From Phytohabitans houttuyneae (GTDB taxonomy: Bacteria; Actinomycetota; Actinomycetes; Mycobacteriales; Micromonosporaceae), in assembly GCF_011764425.1 (NCBI RefSeq), contig NZ_BLPF01000001.1, forward strand, positions 2,719,001 through 2,783,000: DNA of 64,000 nucleotides. Reading direction: 5' to 3'. Under the pieces are notes generated by a model. The model saw only the letters and a program-made list of their open reading frames with translations. It did no database searches and was not told the DNA's origin. The translations under genes were made by a program, and so were the position numbers. Positions 45,585 to 55,257 of this stretch are shown piece by piece; position 1 is the first letter of the stretch, and every line of letters begins with the position of its first letter.

Positions 45585-46838
45585 GTGTACGTGTCACTGC
45601 GCGACAAGCCGGCGGGCGAGGCCTCGCCGGCCGGCCGCACGGTGGCTCGGCGGGTCTCCTCGACGGTCGTCCTGCTCGGCGTGGTCAGCCTGCTCACCGA
45701 TGTCTCCTCGGAGATGGTCGCGTCGATCATGCCGCTGTACCTCACCGCGGTCGTGGGCCTCAGCCCGGCGGCGTACGGCTTCTGGGACGGCATCTACCAG
45801 GGCGTGAGCGCGGTCGTCCGGATCGCCGGCGGGTTCGCCGCCGACCGGCGGGAGCACCCCAAGCTGGTGGCCGTGCTCGGGTACGGCGTGTCCGCGCTCA
45901 GCCGCATCGCGATGCTGCCCGCGCAGGGCTTCGCCGCGATCACGGCGGTCACCACGGCCGACCGGCTCGGCAAAGGGCTGCGCACCGCGCCCCGCGACGC
46001 GCTCATCGCCGCCTCCTCGCGGCCGGAGTCGCTGGGGCGCTCGTTCGGCGTGCACCGGGCACTGGACACGTTCGGGGCGGCGCTCGGCCCGCTGGTCGCG
46101 TTCACTCTCTTGTGGACGGTGCCGGGCAGCTACGACTCGGTGTTCGTCGTGTCGTTCGGCTTCGCGACGGCCGGCCTCGCCGTACTCCTGCTGCTCGTCC
46201 CCAACCTGCGCACGGCGTCGGGCAAGGCCCGCGTGGGCCTGCGGCGGGTGGCCCGCGAGATCAGCGGGCGGTCGCTGCGCCGGCCACTGCTCGCGGCCGG
46301 CGTGCTGGGCCTGCTGACCGTTGGCGACGGCTTCATCTACCTGTCGCTGCAGGACCGCGACGACTTCGCCGCCCTCTACTTCCCGCTGCTCTACATCGGC
46401 ACCAACGCGGTGTACCTCGCGCTCGCCGTGCCCTTCGGCCGCCTCGCCGACCGCGTGGGGCGCGCCCGCGTGCTGATCGGCGGCCACGTGGCGCTGATCG
46501 CCGGCTACCTGCTTGCCGCCCGCCCCGCAGGCGGCCTGGCCTCGACGATCGCCGTGCTCGCGCTGCTGGGCATGTTCTACGCGGCCACCGACGGCGTACT
46601 TCCCGCGCTGGTCAGCCGCCTGGTCCCGGCCGAGACCCGGGGCAGCGGCATCGCGGCCGCGCAGACTGTGGTAGCGCTGGCCCGCTTCGCCGCATCACTC
46701 GGCTTCGGCATCCTCTGGCAGCTGGTGGGGCGCGGCGCCGCGCTGACCGTCGTCGCCGCCGCCCTGGCGCTCGCCGTCCCGCTCGCGGCTATGCTGCTGC
46801 GCGGTGTCGATCGGCCGGAGCGGGTGGTGACGGGATGA
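45585..46838 (+). CDS. Major facilitator superfamily transporter
   Basis: A 417-residue membrane protein with about twelve helices. MFS motifs include the loop 2-3 consensus (GFAADRREHPKLVAV), loop 8-9 LADRVGRARVL, and DTFGAALGP. It has no family-specific substrate residues known to me. GTG 45585 is 9 bp after the aminotransferase stop; its stop overlaps the next ATG. Sugar, drug or precursor transport are all possible. Confidence 0.8.
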   Translation: MYVSLRDKPAGEASPAGRTVARRVSSTVVLLGVVSLLTDVSSEMVASIMPLYLTAVVGLSPAAYGFWDGIYQGVSAVVRIAGGFAADRREHPKLVAVLGYGVSALSRIAMLPAQGFAAITAVTTADRLGKGLRTAPRDALIAASSRPESLGRSFGVHRALDTFGAALGPLVAFTLLWTVPGSYDSVFVVSFGFATAGLAVLLLLVPNLRTASGKARVGLRRVAREISGRSLRRPLLAAGVLGLLTVGDGFIYLSLQDRDDFAALYFPLLYIGTNAVYLALAVPFGRLADRVGRARVLIGGHVALIAGYLLAARPAGGLASTIAVLALLGMFYAATDGVLPALVSRLVPAETRGSGIAAAQTVVALARFAASLGFGILWQLVGRGAALTVVAAALALAVPLAAMLLRGVDRPERVVTG

Positions 46839-47851
46839 GCCAGCGCTGGCGGGTCGCGATCCTGGTGGCCGTCCTGCTCGTCACCGCGCTCGGCGCGACA
46901 GGCTTCGTGCTGCGCGAGCGCCGCGCGCAGGAGCGGCAGGAGGCGGCGGCGCCCGCCGTGGCGGTGCGGGAAGACCTGGCCGAGGTACGGGGCGAGCCGC
47001 ACCTCGTCTTCCGCAACACCGCCCTCGGCACCGGCTACGGCGACGTCGCGATCGTGCCGCTCCGCGCCCCCGACGGCCCGCGCGCGCTCACCGGCACCTC
47101 GTGCGATCGCGTCTACGCGACGAGCGCGCAGGCCGTCTGCCTCACCGCCGACCGAGGGATCGTCACCACGTACCAGGCGAAGCTGCTCGACACCGCCTGG
47201 AAGCCCACCCGCGACCTGCCGCTGACCGGCATACCGAGCCGGGCGAGGCTGTCGCGGGACGGCAGCCTCGTCGCCACGACCACGTTCGTCTTCGGCGACT
47301 CGTACGCCAACCCCGGCCAGTTCTCCACCCGCACGGTGGTCAGCCGCACCGCCGGCGGCGTGGTCGGCGACATCGAGACGTTCAAGCTGACGGCCGGCGG
47401 CCGCGAGATCACCGCGATCGACAAAAACCTGTGGGGCGTCACCTTCGTCGACGACGACACCTTCTACGCCACGGCGGCGTCAGGAAAGAAGACCTGGCTG
47501 GTGCGCGGCACCCTGTCCAGCAAGACCGTAACCGCACTGCGCGAGGACGCCGAGTGCCCCTCACTGTCACCGGACGGCACCCGCATAGCGTTCAAGCGCC
47601 ACGGCAACCTTCCGGCCGGCCAGTGGCGGCTAGCGGTGTACGACCTGGCCAGCGGCCGCGAGACGCTGCTAGCCGAGACCCGCAGCGTGGACGACCAGGC
47701 CGAGTGGCTGGACGACAGCACCATCCTCTACGGCCTGGCCCGCGGCGACGCCGGCTCGGCCAGCAGCGACATCTGGCGCGTGCCCGCCGACGGCAGCGGC
47801 GCACCCCAACTCCTGGTCAAGGACGCCTGGTCCCCCGCCGTAGTCCGCTGA
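46835..47851 (+). CDS. Membrane-anchored TolB-like beta-propeller protein
   Basis: A 338-residue protein with one N-terminal membrane helix (residues ~6-27) and a predicted extracytoplasmic beta-propeller: repeated blades with PSLSPDGTRIAFKRHG, YDLASGRETLL and DIWRVPADGSGAPQLLV typical of TolB/WD40-like proteins. It is coupled to the transporter gene by ATGA. Role in glycan handling unknown. Last gene of this operon. Confidence 0.7.
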   Translation: MSQRWRVAILVAVLLVTALGATGFVLRERRAQERQEAAAPAVAVREDLAEVRGEPHLVFRNTALGTGYGDVAIVPLRAPDGPRALTGTSCDRVYATSAQAVCLTADRGIVTTYQAKLLDTAWKPTRDLPLTGIPSRARLSRDGSLVATTTFVFGDSYANPGQFSTRTVVSRTAGGVVGDIETFKLTAGGREITAIDKNLWGVTFVDDDTFYATAASGKKTWLVRGTLSSKTVTALREDAECPSLSPDGTRIAFKRHGNLPAGQWRLAVYDLASGRETLLAETRSVDDQAEWLDDSTILYGLARGDAGSASSDIWRVPADGSGAPQLLVKDAWSPAVVR

Positions 47852-47973
47852 CCCGCCCACGCTGCCTCACCGCTTCGCAGCCGGCCAGCTCACGGCTCCC
47901 GGGCGACCCGTTCCAGGTCCGGCCCGGCAGGAAGCCCGGGGTCTCGCCACACTGCCTCTCAAGCTGGGCGCAC

Positions 47974-47995
47974 GGATGCGCCCAGGGTTTCGGAC
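47974..47995. terminator. Hairpin 1: CTGGGCGCA/TGCGCCCAG
   Basis: Perfect 9-bp stem with a 4-nt loop (CGGA). Preceded by CTCTCAAG. Could terminate the rightward operon. Confidence 0.55.
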
Positions 47996-48128
47996 ACCGC
48001 GCCCGGCTCGTCGCGACCCCGCCCTGCCCGGATCCAAAGGCGGCGGTCGGCCGCAGCCAGGGGATTCGGATCGCCGGCTTCACGGATTGCGCCGACACTG
48101 CCGCCGTTCAAGGACCGGTCTCGGTCCG

Positions 48129-48148
48129 TGGGCGCATTGGTGCGCCCA
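48129..48148. terminator. Hairpin 2: TGGGCGCA/TGCGCCCA, inverted copy of hairpin 1
   Basis: Perfect 8-bp stem, loop TTGG, followed by GGTTGAGAG. Read on the other strand it gives CTCTCAACCTGGGCGCACCA, matching hairpin 1 and its upstream flank (CTCTCAAGCTGGGCGCAC). Confidence 0.55.
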
Positions 48149-48310
48149 GGTTGAGAGCCGCGTGCAGTGCGACACCCACTCGACGCCCGGGAGCGACCCG
48201 AGTGGGGCGGGCGGGGGCTGCGGACGGAGCGGCGGTCCAGAGCTACGCCGGGCGGTCTGGCCACGTCGAGGGGTGGGCGGCTCGCGGGCGGCGACTGGGG
48301 AGCTTGCGGG

Positions 48311-48371
48311 ACCGCGGAGGGTGAGGCCGCGGGAGCAACGGTCTGGACCACGGCGGACGTCGCGGTAGCTC
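48311..48371. repeat. 61-bp dispersed repeat, copy B
   Basis: The partner of copy A (2575-2635), 57/61 identical, same orientation. It lies 25 bp after the stop of the leftward flippase gene. Confidence 0.75.
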
Positions 48372-48396
48372 GCTGCTCCTTTGGGCTTGGGTGCTC

Positions 48397-49851
48397 CTAC
48401 TCGGCGGTGGCGCCGACAGTGCGCAAGGAGCGTAGGACGCCGCGCATGCGGTAGCCGAGCAGTGCGATTGTCGCCAGTGCGGCCGCGCCCGCTATGGAGA
48501 GCACGACCAGGTCGATCGAGCTTAGGCGGGCGGCGAGTAGGGCGATGGCGGCGACCGCTAGTGCGCCGGCTGCGGGTAGGGCCAGGCGCCAGGTGAACGA
48601 GCCGGGCGGGATGCCCACCCGGCGCATCTCGTAGAGGTAGATCGGCAGCACGATGAGCAGGGCGACGGCTACCTGGGCGGCGCCGGCGCCCCACAGGCCG
48701 CCGGCGGTGGCGCCGAACCACAGGGCGGGCACGAGCGCGACTAGCCAGATCACCTGGACTGTGAAGACCACGCGGGTGTTGGCGATGACCACGAAGTAGT
48801 CGTATACGAGCTCGAAAACGATCCGGGCGGCGGCTAGGACGGCTAGCCAGACCAGCACGGGGGCTGAGGGCTGCCAGACGCCGCCGTAGACGAAGCGGAT
48901 CAGCGGGTCGGCGACGGCGGCGAGCAGCACGCACGCCGGCAGCGTCACGGAGGCGAGCAGGCCGGCGGTGGACAGGAAGGCGGTGCGCATGGCCGGCGCG
49001 TCGCCCTGGAGGCGGGCCAGGGCGGCCGGTGCGACGGCGCGTACGGGCTGGGAGAAGATGCTGATCGGCCAGTTGGAGAGGTTGACGGCGAGCACGTAGT
49101 AGCCGAGCGCGACAGGGCCCAGCAGCGCGCCGACCATCAGGCGGTCGACGTTGGTGGCGGCGAAGACGACGATGCTCGAACCGGCCAGCGGCAGCCCGAA
49201 GCGGAGCAGCTCGCGGGCTTTGCGGCGGTTGAAGCCGAAGCGCAGCCCCTCGGGCGCGAAGCGGAAGAACAGGATCGCGCCGGCGAGCGCGCCGGTGAGC
49301 TGGCCGACCGCCAGGCTCATCGCGCCCAGGCCGGCCACCGCGCAGCCGATGGAGGTCAGCGCGCTCGACCAGTTGGTGGTCAGGTCGGCGACCGTCTTGC
49401 GGTCCTGGCGGAAGCCGCGCTGGAGCAGGGCGACCGGTGTGGCGACGAGACCGCTGATGATCACGCTCAGTGCGAGCACCCGGATCACCGGGGTGGCGGT
49501 CGGGTCGCCCATCGCGTCCGCGAAGAAAGGTGCGCCGAAGAAGCAGACGGCGTACACGAAGCAGCTGGCCGCGACCGAGATGGTGGCCACGGTCGGGGCG
49601 ATCTCGCGCGGCTCGCCGGGCCACCGCACGATCGCAAGGCTCACGCCGAGCTCGTTGAAGCTGAGCACGGCAAGCAGCGCCACCATCGCGACGGCGAACG
49701 TGCCGAACTCCTCCGGGCCGAGAATGCGGGCCAGCGCGATGCCGATGACCAGCGTGCTCAGCCGGCCGAACGCCGTGCTCGCGAAGCTCCACCCGAGAGC
49801 GCGACCCGCCTTGGCGAACAGCGACGCGTCCTCGGCCACCTTGAGGCTCAT
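48397..49851 (-). CDS. Oligosaccharide flippase (Wzx/MOP-type)
   Basis: A 484-residue membrane protein with about 12-14 helices and the family's start (FGRLSTLVIGIALARILGPEEFG). It probably flips an undecaprenyl-linked repeat unit to the outside. It is coupled to the upstream glycosyltransferase gene (ATGA overlap at 49848-49851). Together with the Wzy and Wzz genes this gives a Wzx/Wzy route. Confidence 0.85.
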   Translation of the reverse strand: MSLKVAEDASLFAKAGRALGWSFASTAFGRLSTLVIGIALARILGPEEFGTFAVAMVALLAVLSFNELGVSLAIVRWPGEPREIAPTVATISVAASCFVYAVCFFGAPFFADAMGDPTATPVIRVLALSVIISGLVATPVALLQRGFRQDRKTVADLTTNWSSALTSIGCAVAGLGAMSLAVGQLTGALAGAILFFRFAPEGLRFGFNRRKARELLRFGLPLAGSSIVVFAATNVDRLMVGALLGPVALGYYVLAVNLSNWPISIFSQPVRAVAPAALARLQGDAPAMRTAFLSTAGLLASVTLPACVLLAAVADPLIRFVYGGVWQPSAPVLVWLAVLAAARIVFELVYDYFVVIANTRVVFTVQVIWLVALVPALWFGATAGGLWGAGAAQVAVALLIVLPIYLYEMRRVGIPPGSFTWRLALPAAGALAVAAIALLAARLSSIDLVVLSIAGAAALATIALLGYRMRGVLRSLRTVGATAE

Positions 49852-51071
49852 GCGCGGCCCCGCCGCAGCCGCTGGCGGACCGACTCGGGCAGCATGTCGG
49901 CCGCCGCCTTGTGCATCGCGACGCGCGCGGCCTCGCCGACCCGGCGGCCGGCGGGCTGGTGCTGCTCCAGCGCCCGGGTGTACACCTCGGAGAGCTTGTC
50001 CGCCGCCGCCTTGAGGCTGAAGCGCTCGACGATCAGCCGGCGCGACCAGTCGCTCAGCCGGGCCCGGCGATCGGGATCGGCGGCGAGCACGCGAATCTGC
50101 TCGGCCAGCGGCGCGTCGTCAAGGTCGCCGTCGCCGATGCCCCAAAAGCCGGCGCTGAGGAAGTGGTCGAGCGTCTCCGGCGTGCACTCGCGGGACCAGC
50201 CCTGGATCCCCAGCACGATCAGCGGGCGCCCGAACGACATCGCCCGCAGCGCCGAACCGCCCATGCCGAGCGCGATGTCCATGCCCGCGTAGGCCGGCCG
50301 CGGGTCCTCCAGCGCACCCGGCAGCAGGATGGCCTGGCGACCGAGGGCGTCGTTGACCCGCGCGGCCTCGGCCCGCAGGTCGGCGGCGGACGGGCCGGTG
50401 CCGACCACGACAAGCCGCAGCCGCTCGTCGTCGAGGCGGCGCAGCGCGGCCATGGCCCGCAGGATCCCCTCGGCCTTCATGTCCGGCTCCAGCCGGGAGA
50501 CGACGCCGAGCAGGATCTCGTCGTCGCCGATGCCGAGCGTCTCCCGGAAGATCCGGCCGTCGACCGCCGCGGCGTCGTCGGCGTCGGTGTTGACGGGCGG
50601 CTCGATCAGCGTCGGCGGCGCCCGGAACGCGGCGGCCTCGTCGACCAACTCCTGGGTGCCGACGATCAGCTCCGGGTAGCGGGGCAGCCAGCGCGGCACC
50701 GCCATGCCGTAGATGGTCACCACGACCGGGAGGCCCAGCCGCAGGTGCGGCCCGTCGAACGCGTCGAGCGCGAGCGGAAACTCATACACGTGGACCAGGT
50801 CGGCGCGGTGCGCCCTGGCCGCGGCGGTGAGGCCGCGGGAGACGGCCCGGCGGTACGGCACCACCGCGCGGTGCCGCTCCACCGGATGTCTCACCAGGGT
50901 CACCGGTAAGCCCGCCGACTGTGCCATCTCCGCCACCGGACCTGGCACTCCGGTGTGGACGCCGAACACGGCCACATCGTGGCCGTGTTCGCGCATCGTG
51001 AGTGCGAAGTCGAGGGCGTTCAGCTGGCTGCCCCCCAGCTCGAGATGGTGCAAGCCGACGAGCAGCCGCAT
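49848..51071 (-). CDS. Family 4 glycosyltransferase
   Basis: A 407-residue GT-B glycosyltransferase: N-terminal GLHHLELGGSQLNALDFALT, C-terminal VSRLEPDMKAEGILRAMAAL and LRLVVVGTGPSAADLR, and the region following DIALGMGGSALRAMSFGRP where the EX7E motif of GT4 enzymes normally lies; the first Glu is Gly here. Linked to the flippase gene by ATGA. Donor sugar unknown. Confidence 0.8.
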   Translation of the reverse strand: MRLLVGLHHLELGGSQLNALDFALTMREHGHDVAVFGVHTGVPGPVAEMAQSAGLPVTLVRHPVERHRAVVPYRRAVSRGLTAAARAHRADLVHVYEFPLALDAFDGPHLRLGLPVVVTIYGMAVPRWLPRYPELIVGTQELVDEAAAFRAPPTLIEPPVNTDADDAAAVDGRIFRETLGIGDDEILLGVVSRLEPDMKAEGILRAMAALRRLDDERLRLVVVGTGPSAADLRAEAARVNDALGRQAILLPGALEDPRPAYAGMDIALGMGGSALRAMSFGRPLIVLGIQGWSRECTPETLDHFLSAGFWGIGDGDLDDAPLAEQIRVLAADPDRRARLSDWSRRLIVERFSLKAAADKLSEVYTRALEQHQPAGRRVGEAARVAMHKAAADMLPESVRQRLRRGRA

Positions 51072-51083
51072 GTCACTCTCCCG

Positions 51084-54000
51084 CTAGGAACCGGTGGGTT
51101 TGAAGATGACGTCGACCCAGTAGTTGTGGTTGGACGCGGCGGACGGGTGGCCACCGCCGGTGCCGTACAGGTAACCCGCCGCGGTCATCGGCGCATGCAA
51201 CGGTACGTTGTCGACGCCACCGGCCTGGAAGGTGTTGGCATTGACGGCGTACCAGCCGGACGGCGTGTAGTACGAGACCGTGTACGCCGTGTTGGGCGTG
51301 ATGGTGAACGGCTCGTCGAAGATGAGGTTTTGCCAGCCGGAGGCCGTCTCACCCACGAACGTGCCGGTGGCGCGCCGGGTACCGCCGGCGTCCCAGAGCG
51401 AGCCGGTGTGCGTGCCCGTGTTCTGCGGGCCCTTGTAGAACCGCACGCCCAGCACCTGCCCCGCGACGTCCGACCGGAACGTCATGCCCAGCTCGATCGG
51501 GCTCCGGTCGTCCCACTCCGCGTGGTCCGGCGTGGCGTTCGTCGGGAACAGCGTCAGCGCACCCTCCGGCAGCGGTACCGGCGGCACGGTCGGCGTCGGG
51601 CTCGGCGACGGCGTGGGGCTGCCGGTCGGGCTCGGGCTGGCCGTGGGGCTCGCGGTCGGGCTCGTCGACGGCGTCACCGTCGGGGACGGGCTCGCGCTCG
51701 GGCTCGGTGCCGGCGTGGTCGGCGTCGGCGTCGGGTTGGGGTTGCCACCACCCGACGGCATGAACAGCGGGTCGACCCAGTAGTTCGACGAGTTGTACGA
51801 GTTTTCCGGGAACGAGTCGCTGCCGTAGACGTAGACGCCGTTGGTACCGCCGGGCGCGCTCAGCGGGCCGTTGGTCCAGGTGTTGTCGAAGAAGCCCGTG
51901 TTGATCGCGTACCGGCCGTTCGGCGCGAAGTACGACACCACGTACTCCGTGCCGGCCGTGACGTTGAGCGGGTCGAACAGCGCGGTCTGCCACCCCGAGC
52001 CGCTGCCTTCGGGGAACGTCACCTGGCGCAGCCGGCTGCCCGTCGAGCTCCAGATGCTGCCGCTGTGCGTACCCGTGTTGCCCGGGCCCTGGTAGAAGCG
52101 CAGGCCGATCAGCTGGCCGTTTTGCGACGGGGTGAACCGGACGCCCAGCGTGACCGCCGAGCCGTCGCTCGCCGCCGCCGTCGCCGGAGTGGCGTCGGCC
52201 GCGAAGAGCCGGGCGACGCTCGGGTCCACGTCGGTGGTGAACGACCACGTCTCGCTGACCGGGTTGTTCTCGTTGTCGCTCGCCGAGACGGTCGCGGTGT
52301 ACTCGGTCGCCGCGGCGAGCGGTGCCGATGGCGTGAACGTCACCGTCTTGGTGGTGTCGTTGTACGCCTTCGTGCCGGCGATCGTCTGGTTGGCCGGGTT
52401 TTTCAGCGTGAACTGCACCGAGACCGGCACCACCGACTTCGAGAACGTCGCGGACGGATTGACGCCGAGCGCCGCACCGGTCGCCCCGTTGAGCGGCGAG
52501 GTCGCCACGACGACCGGAGCGGAGCTGCCGCTGTCGGTGAAGAGCACGTCGACGTAGTAGTTGGTGTCCTGGTACGTCTCGGTCGGGAAGCCGGCACCCA
52601 GGCCGTACACCCCGTTACCGCCCTCCACATCGGACGCACGGGGCGCCACGAGCGGGCCGGCGGTGTGTGCGTTGAAGGTGAAGAAGTACGGGTCGGCGGC
52701 GTAGTGGCCGTTCGGCGCGTAGTAGGACGCCACGTAGGTGCGGCCTTCGATGACCGGCACCGCCGGCGAGAAGTTGAGCGTCTGCCAGCCGGTCGCCGTC
52801 TCGTTGCTGAAGGTGCCGGTCGCGAGCAGCCCGCCGTTGGCGTTCCACAGCGTGCCGTTGTGCGTACCGGTGTTGCCGGCGCCCTTGTAGAAGCGGATGC
52901 CGGAGATGTAGCCGCTGGTCTGCGGCACGACCTTGACGCCCACCTCGACCGGCGAGTCGTCACCGACCGCCGGGTTGGCCGGCACGCGGGCGCCGAAGAG
53001 CGTCGACTTGCCGGTCAGGTTGATCTGGCGGGTGGCCGGCGCCGGCTGGATGTTGGCGCTGTCGTCGACCGCCCGCACCTTCAGGGTCTGCGTGGTCACG
53101 CCGCTGGCGTAGAAGCTGTATGACCAGGCGGTGGTGCCGTTGGCCGGGTGCCAGCTGGTGCCGCCGTCGGTGGAGACCTCGACGCCGGCGACCCGGCCGC
53201 CCGTGTCGGTCGCGGTGCCCTGCACGGTCACCTGCGCGCCGTTGGCGAACGAGGCGCCCTGCGCGGGCGAGGTGACGGTCACCGACGGCGCGGTGGTGTC
53301 GGTGGAGGTGCTGACCGCGTCGAGCGTGCTCATCCGGGTGGCCGGCAGCGCGCCCATGTCCGCGAGCAGGTTGATGGTCGCCTGCTGCATGCGGTCGTCG
53401 GGGTCGGACTGCACGCCGTCGTGCTGCTCGTCGAGGCCCCACGCCCACTGGATGCTGCCCGCGGAGAAGACGAGCGCGCCGCTCTCCGCCCGGTACAGCG
53501 TCAGGTTGTGCGTGGTGGTGCCCGGCGTGACGATGCTGCCGAAGTCACGCAGGTACTCCGGGGTCTCGCCGACCGTCTTGGAGAGCCGGATGAGCCCGGC
53601 CGGACGGAAGCCGTTGTCGATGTCCTCATTGGACTCGTAGCCGACGGTGTTGGGCGCCAGCGTGGCGACCTGGGTACCGGTCAGCTGGTCCAGTCCGGTG
53701 TTGCGCCAGAGCCGCATGTCGCCCTGCTCGGCCGGCACCTGCAGCGAGAGGCTCGCGTTGTTGGACTGGAACATCGTGCCGGTGAGCGCGTTTTCCGGCT
53801 TTCCGCCGTTGGACGGCGGGCTGAAGCGCGGGTCGCGCCATGTGCCGGTCCACTCCGACGACGGGTCGATCTTGTCGTTGGCCCAGGTCTCCTTGTAGCA
53901 GACCAGCGTCCGGTACGGGTTGCCGGCGCCGTCGACGCTTGTCTCCCAGCGGGTCTTCCAGTAGACCTCGTTGCCGCTGAAGAAGGCGAGGCTCACACCC

Positions 54001-55061
54001 GCGTCGCGGGCCGCTTCGACGTTGGCCCGCTGCTGGCCCGACCAGTACTCGTCGTGGCCGACCGAGAGGAAGACCTGGTGGTTTTGAATCAGGTTGCCGC
54101 GGCGGTCGGAGTCGACGCCGGTGGTGTAGCTCATGTCGTACCCGTTGCGCTCCAGGAACCGGATCATCGGGTACTCGTTGCTGAACAGGTAGTCGCGCGC
54201 GGTGACGCCACCCCGGGTCGCGAACGGGCGGTTGTAGCTCAGCTTGTACGCCCGGCCGTTTTCGCCACCGCTGTAGAAGTTCGAGCCGCCGTAGCTGTTG
54301 TACGCCTGCCAGGTGGTGTCCGAGGTCTGGAAGAAGAGCGCGGAGTGGCTGGCGTCGTTGCGCACGACGAACGGGATGTGGCTGCCGTCGCTGGCGCCGG
54401 GACGCTGCAGCCGCGCGATGTAGACGCCGGAGACCGCGGTCGCGGGGACGTCCCAGAACGCGGAGACCGCCCACGTGCCGCAGTCGAAGATCTCCGTCTG
54501 GGTGTTTGTCACGCAGTCGTCGTTGTCCTGCAGCTGCGGCAGCGAGGCCGACGGGTTGACGTCGTCGACCTTGCGGGCGCCGTCGCCGTCGTACCAGCCG
54601 AGGCGGTAGATGTCGATGTCGTACGAGCTGGCCGTCGTCGAAATCTTGAAGTTGACGCGCTGGCCGGCATTGACGCTGATGTCGGTCGCGAAGCCCTGGA
54701 TGGCCGGGTCACCGACGCCGTCGACGTCCCACTGGTCGCGCGGCGAGCCGTCCTTGCTGTTTTCGCAGACGATCGGATTGACCACCGGGTTGCACGGGTC
54801 GGCCGCGGCCAAGGCCGCCGGCATCGCGACGAGACCACCGCCGGTGAGCACGAGAAGCATGGTGCTGGCGGCGAGCACCAGGCGGCGAGGCGTCGTCCTG
54901 AGCCCCGAGTACCACTTCAGAGCGAGCGCGAGGCCACGCCGGCCGAACCCGACCGCACCACCCACAGCGGATCTCACCCGATCCACACTCACCGCGAACT
55001 TCCGGATCCGCTCGGTCCCCCCAGACCGTGTATCCGTCCCGTCACCTTGCTTGGTGCCCAC
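51084..55061 (-). CDS. Giant secreted protein: dimethylformamidase-like core plus three DUF4082 domains
   Basis: 1,325 residues. Residues ~57-86 form a signal peptide with a long charged leader. Residues ~88-560 match the N,N-dimethylformamidase beta-subunit-like domain seen in secreted actinobacterial proteins (VGHDEYWSGQQRANVEAARD). An Ig-like stretch (~585-680) and three copies of a ~140-residue DUF4082 domain follow, near 686-835, 952-1085 and 1167-1325. Each starts with a hydrophobic strand (e.g. STLFGARVPA, ARLFAADATP, LTLFPTNATP) and contains FYKG or FYQGPGNTGTH. A Big_5-like domain (~840-935) and a Pro/Thr/Ser linker (~1100-1150) separate them. Glycan binding or processing at the cell surface is likely, but the enzyme activity is unproven. 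Coupled position: 12 bp upstream of the glycosyltransferase gene. Confidence 0.8.
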   Translation of the reverse strand: MGTKQGDGTDTRSGGTERIRKFAVSVDRVRSAVGGAVGFGRRGLALALKWYSGLRTTPRRLVLAASTMLLVLTGGGLVAMPAALAAADPCNPVVNPIVCENSKDGSPRDQWDVDGVGDPAIQGFATDISVNAGQRVNFKISTTASSYDIDIYRLGWYDGDGARKVDDVNPSASLPQLQDNDDCVTNTQTEIFDCGTWAVSAFWDVPATAVSGVYIARLQRPGASDGSHIPFVVRNDASHSALFFQTSDTTWQAYNSYGGSNFYSGGENGRAYKLSYNRPFATRGGVTARDYLFSNEYPMIRFLERNGYDMSYTTGVDSDRRGNLIQNHQVFLSVGHDEYWSGQQRANVEAARDAGVSLAFFSGNEVYWKTRWETSVDGAGNPYRTLVCYKETWANDKIDPSSEWTGTWRDPRFSPPSNGGKPENALTGTMFQSNNASLSLQVPAEQGDMRLWRNTGLDQLTGTQVATLAPNTVGYESNEDIDNGFRPAGLIRLSKTVGETPEYLRDFGSIVTPGTTTHNLTLYRAESGALVFSAGSIQWAWGLDEQHDGVQSDPDDRMQQATINLLADMGALPATRMSTLDAVSTSTDTTAPSVTVTSPAQGASFANGAQVTVQGTATDTGGRVAGVEVSTDGGTSWHPANGTTAWSYSFYASGVTTQTLKVRAVDDSANIQPAPATRQINLTGKSTLFGARVPANPAVGDDSPVEVGVKVVPQTSGYISGIRFYKGAGNTGTHNGTLWNANGGLLATGTFSNETATGWQTLNFSPAVPVIEGRTYVASYYAPNGHYAADPYFFTFNAHTAGPLVAPRASDVEGGNGVYGLGAGFPTETYQDTNYYVDVLFTDSGSSAPVVVATSPLNGATGAALGVNPSATFSKSVVPVSVQFTLKNPANQTIAGTKAYNDTTKTVTFTPSAPLAAATEYTATVSASDNENNPVSETWSFTTDVDPSVARLFAADATPATAAASDGSAVTLGVRFTPSQNGQLIGLRFYQGPGNTGTHSGSIWSSTGSRLRQVTFPEGSGSGWQTALFDPLNVTAGTEYVVSYFAPNGRYAINTGFFDNTWTNGPLSAPGGTNGVYVYGSDSFPENSYNSSNYWVDPLFMPSGGGNPNPTPTPTTPAPSPSASPSPTVTPSTSPTASPTASPSPTGSPTPSPSPTPTVPPVPLPEGALTLFPTNATPDHAEWDDRSPIELGMTFRSDVAGQVLGVRFYKGPQNTGTHTGSLWDAGGTRRATGTFVGETASGWQNLIFDEPFTITPNTAYTVSYYTPSGWYAVNANTFQAGGVDNVPLHAPMTAAGYLYGTGGGHPSAASNHNYWVDVIFKPTGS

Positions 55062-55257
55062 GCAAGCTCACTTCCCACGTTTTAGTTGGCAGCCTGGTCA
55101 TGACCCCCCGCGGCCTCTGCGGGACGTTAACGGGGCGAAGGGGGAATCAGCAATGAGGCAACCACCCAGAACGGGACACCAAGACGGCGCGGCGCACTCA
55201 GCCGTAGAGTCAAACCTTGACGGCGGTGCGACGGGTTCCCGACAGACGCGGGCGTGT

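Larger units (their letters stand above)
47852..48396. other. 545-bp repeat-rich intergenic region between convergent operons
   Basis: It holds two inverted copies of a hairpin element (47974-47995 and 48129-48148), and dispersed repeat copy B (48311-48371). No convincing coding frame was found. It separates the operon that ends at 47851 from the leftward flippase operon. Confidence 0.6.

Noticed and set aside
53148-55085. Long plus-strand frames opposite the secreted protein gene.
   Set aside because: Mirror frames of high-GC3 coding DNA; the composition is Val/Arg/Asp-rich with no motif, whereas the minus strand has clear domains and a signal peptide.
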